Shown: positions 15,475 to 16,733 of the stretch, one piece after another
How positions within the stretch are numbered: position 1 is the first letter of the stretch
How the letters are laid out: every line of letters starts with the position of its first letter
Source of the DNA: Flavobacteriales bacterium
GTDB lineage: Bacteria > Bacteroidota > Bacteroidia > Flavobacteriales > PHOS-HE28
DNA length: 16,733 nt
NCBI GenBank assembly: GCA_008016945.1
Contig: SSGN01000131.1
Coordinates: 1 to 16,733, forward strand
Direction of reading: 5' to 3'
Translations under genes and position numbers: made by a program
Notes under the pieces: model-generated
The model's input: only the letters and a program-made list of their open reading frames with translations
What the model was told of the DNA's origin: nothing
The model's database searches: none

Positions 15475-15550
15475 AGCTTTGAATAAGCTTAGACGTGTTG
15501 TTGGATAGGACAAGAACAGCCGAGGATCGTTCCATGGAGCGATCTGTACT
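15475..15550 (-). other. 23S-5S internal transcribed spacer
   Basis: This spacer of about 76 nt has no tRNA. It holds a 20-nt near-palindrome centred on CCATGG (15525-15544) and, next to the 5S 5' end, two AAGCTT copies 5 nt apart (15474-15479 and 15485-15490) that can form a small hairpin. Both may take part in rRNA processing, but this is inference. Confidence 0.6.

Positions 15551-16733
<1,183 letters not shown>

Overview
The window suggests a high-GC member of the Bacteroidota, probably from a Flavobacteriales-like lineage. Three proteins end in a type IX secretion (T9SS) type A sorting domain. A DUF5606 protein and a Bacteroidota-typical 'asparagine synthetase B-like' protein sit side by side. 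Perfect TAnnTTTG -7 boxes precede several genes, and Shine-Dalgarno sequences are not evident. I cannot name a genus from the sequence alone.

Region 1 (1-3382, + strand) holds the 3' end of a MauG/di-heme cytochrome c peroxidase gene, a complete secreted S9B (DPP IV-type) peptidase, and a small azurin-like cupredoxin with a T9SS sorting domain. Region 2 (3383-6621, - strand) is a two-gene unit. A five-heme cytochrome c with a T9SS sorting domain overlaps or nearly abuts a secreted M28 zinc peptidase that also carries a sorting domain. Together these genes look like a set of envelope or surface proteins: three predicted redox proteins interleaved with two extracellular or periplasmic peptidases.

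Region 3 (6622-10201, - strand) holds a DUF5606 protein with its own promoter box and a hairpin terminator, a conserved exported protein of unknown function, and the replicative helicase dnaB, whose 3' end overlaps that exported gene by about 40 bp. A 448-bp non-coding stretch (10202-10649) separates dnaB from a divergent lipoprotein gene and holds a promoter box at each side. Region 4 (10650-13876) has the lipoprotein (Ig-like plus probable beta-propeller), then accA (fatty acid synthesis, - strand), then divergent ispE (isoprenoid synthesis, + strand).

Region 5 (13952-16733, - strand) holds an exported TlpA-like thioredoxin protein. Upstream of it are the 3' part of an rRNA operon: a truncated 23S rRNA, then 5S rRNA, closed by a strong intrinsic terminator. 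Convergent gene pairs are packed very tightly, with 0, 2 and 75 bp between stop codons. I see no IS element, CRISPR array, tRNA or phage gene, and no clear new defence or mobile system. The most interesting points are the predicted surface redox proteins (including a predicted Gln-ligated type 1 copper site), the non-canonical N-terminus-binding motif of the DPP IV homologue, and the conserved exported protein of unknown function overlapping dnaB.
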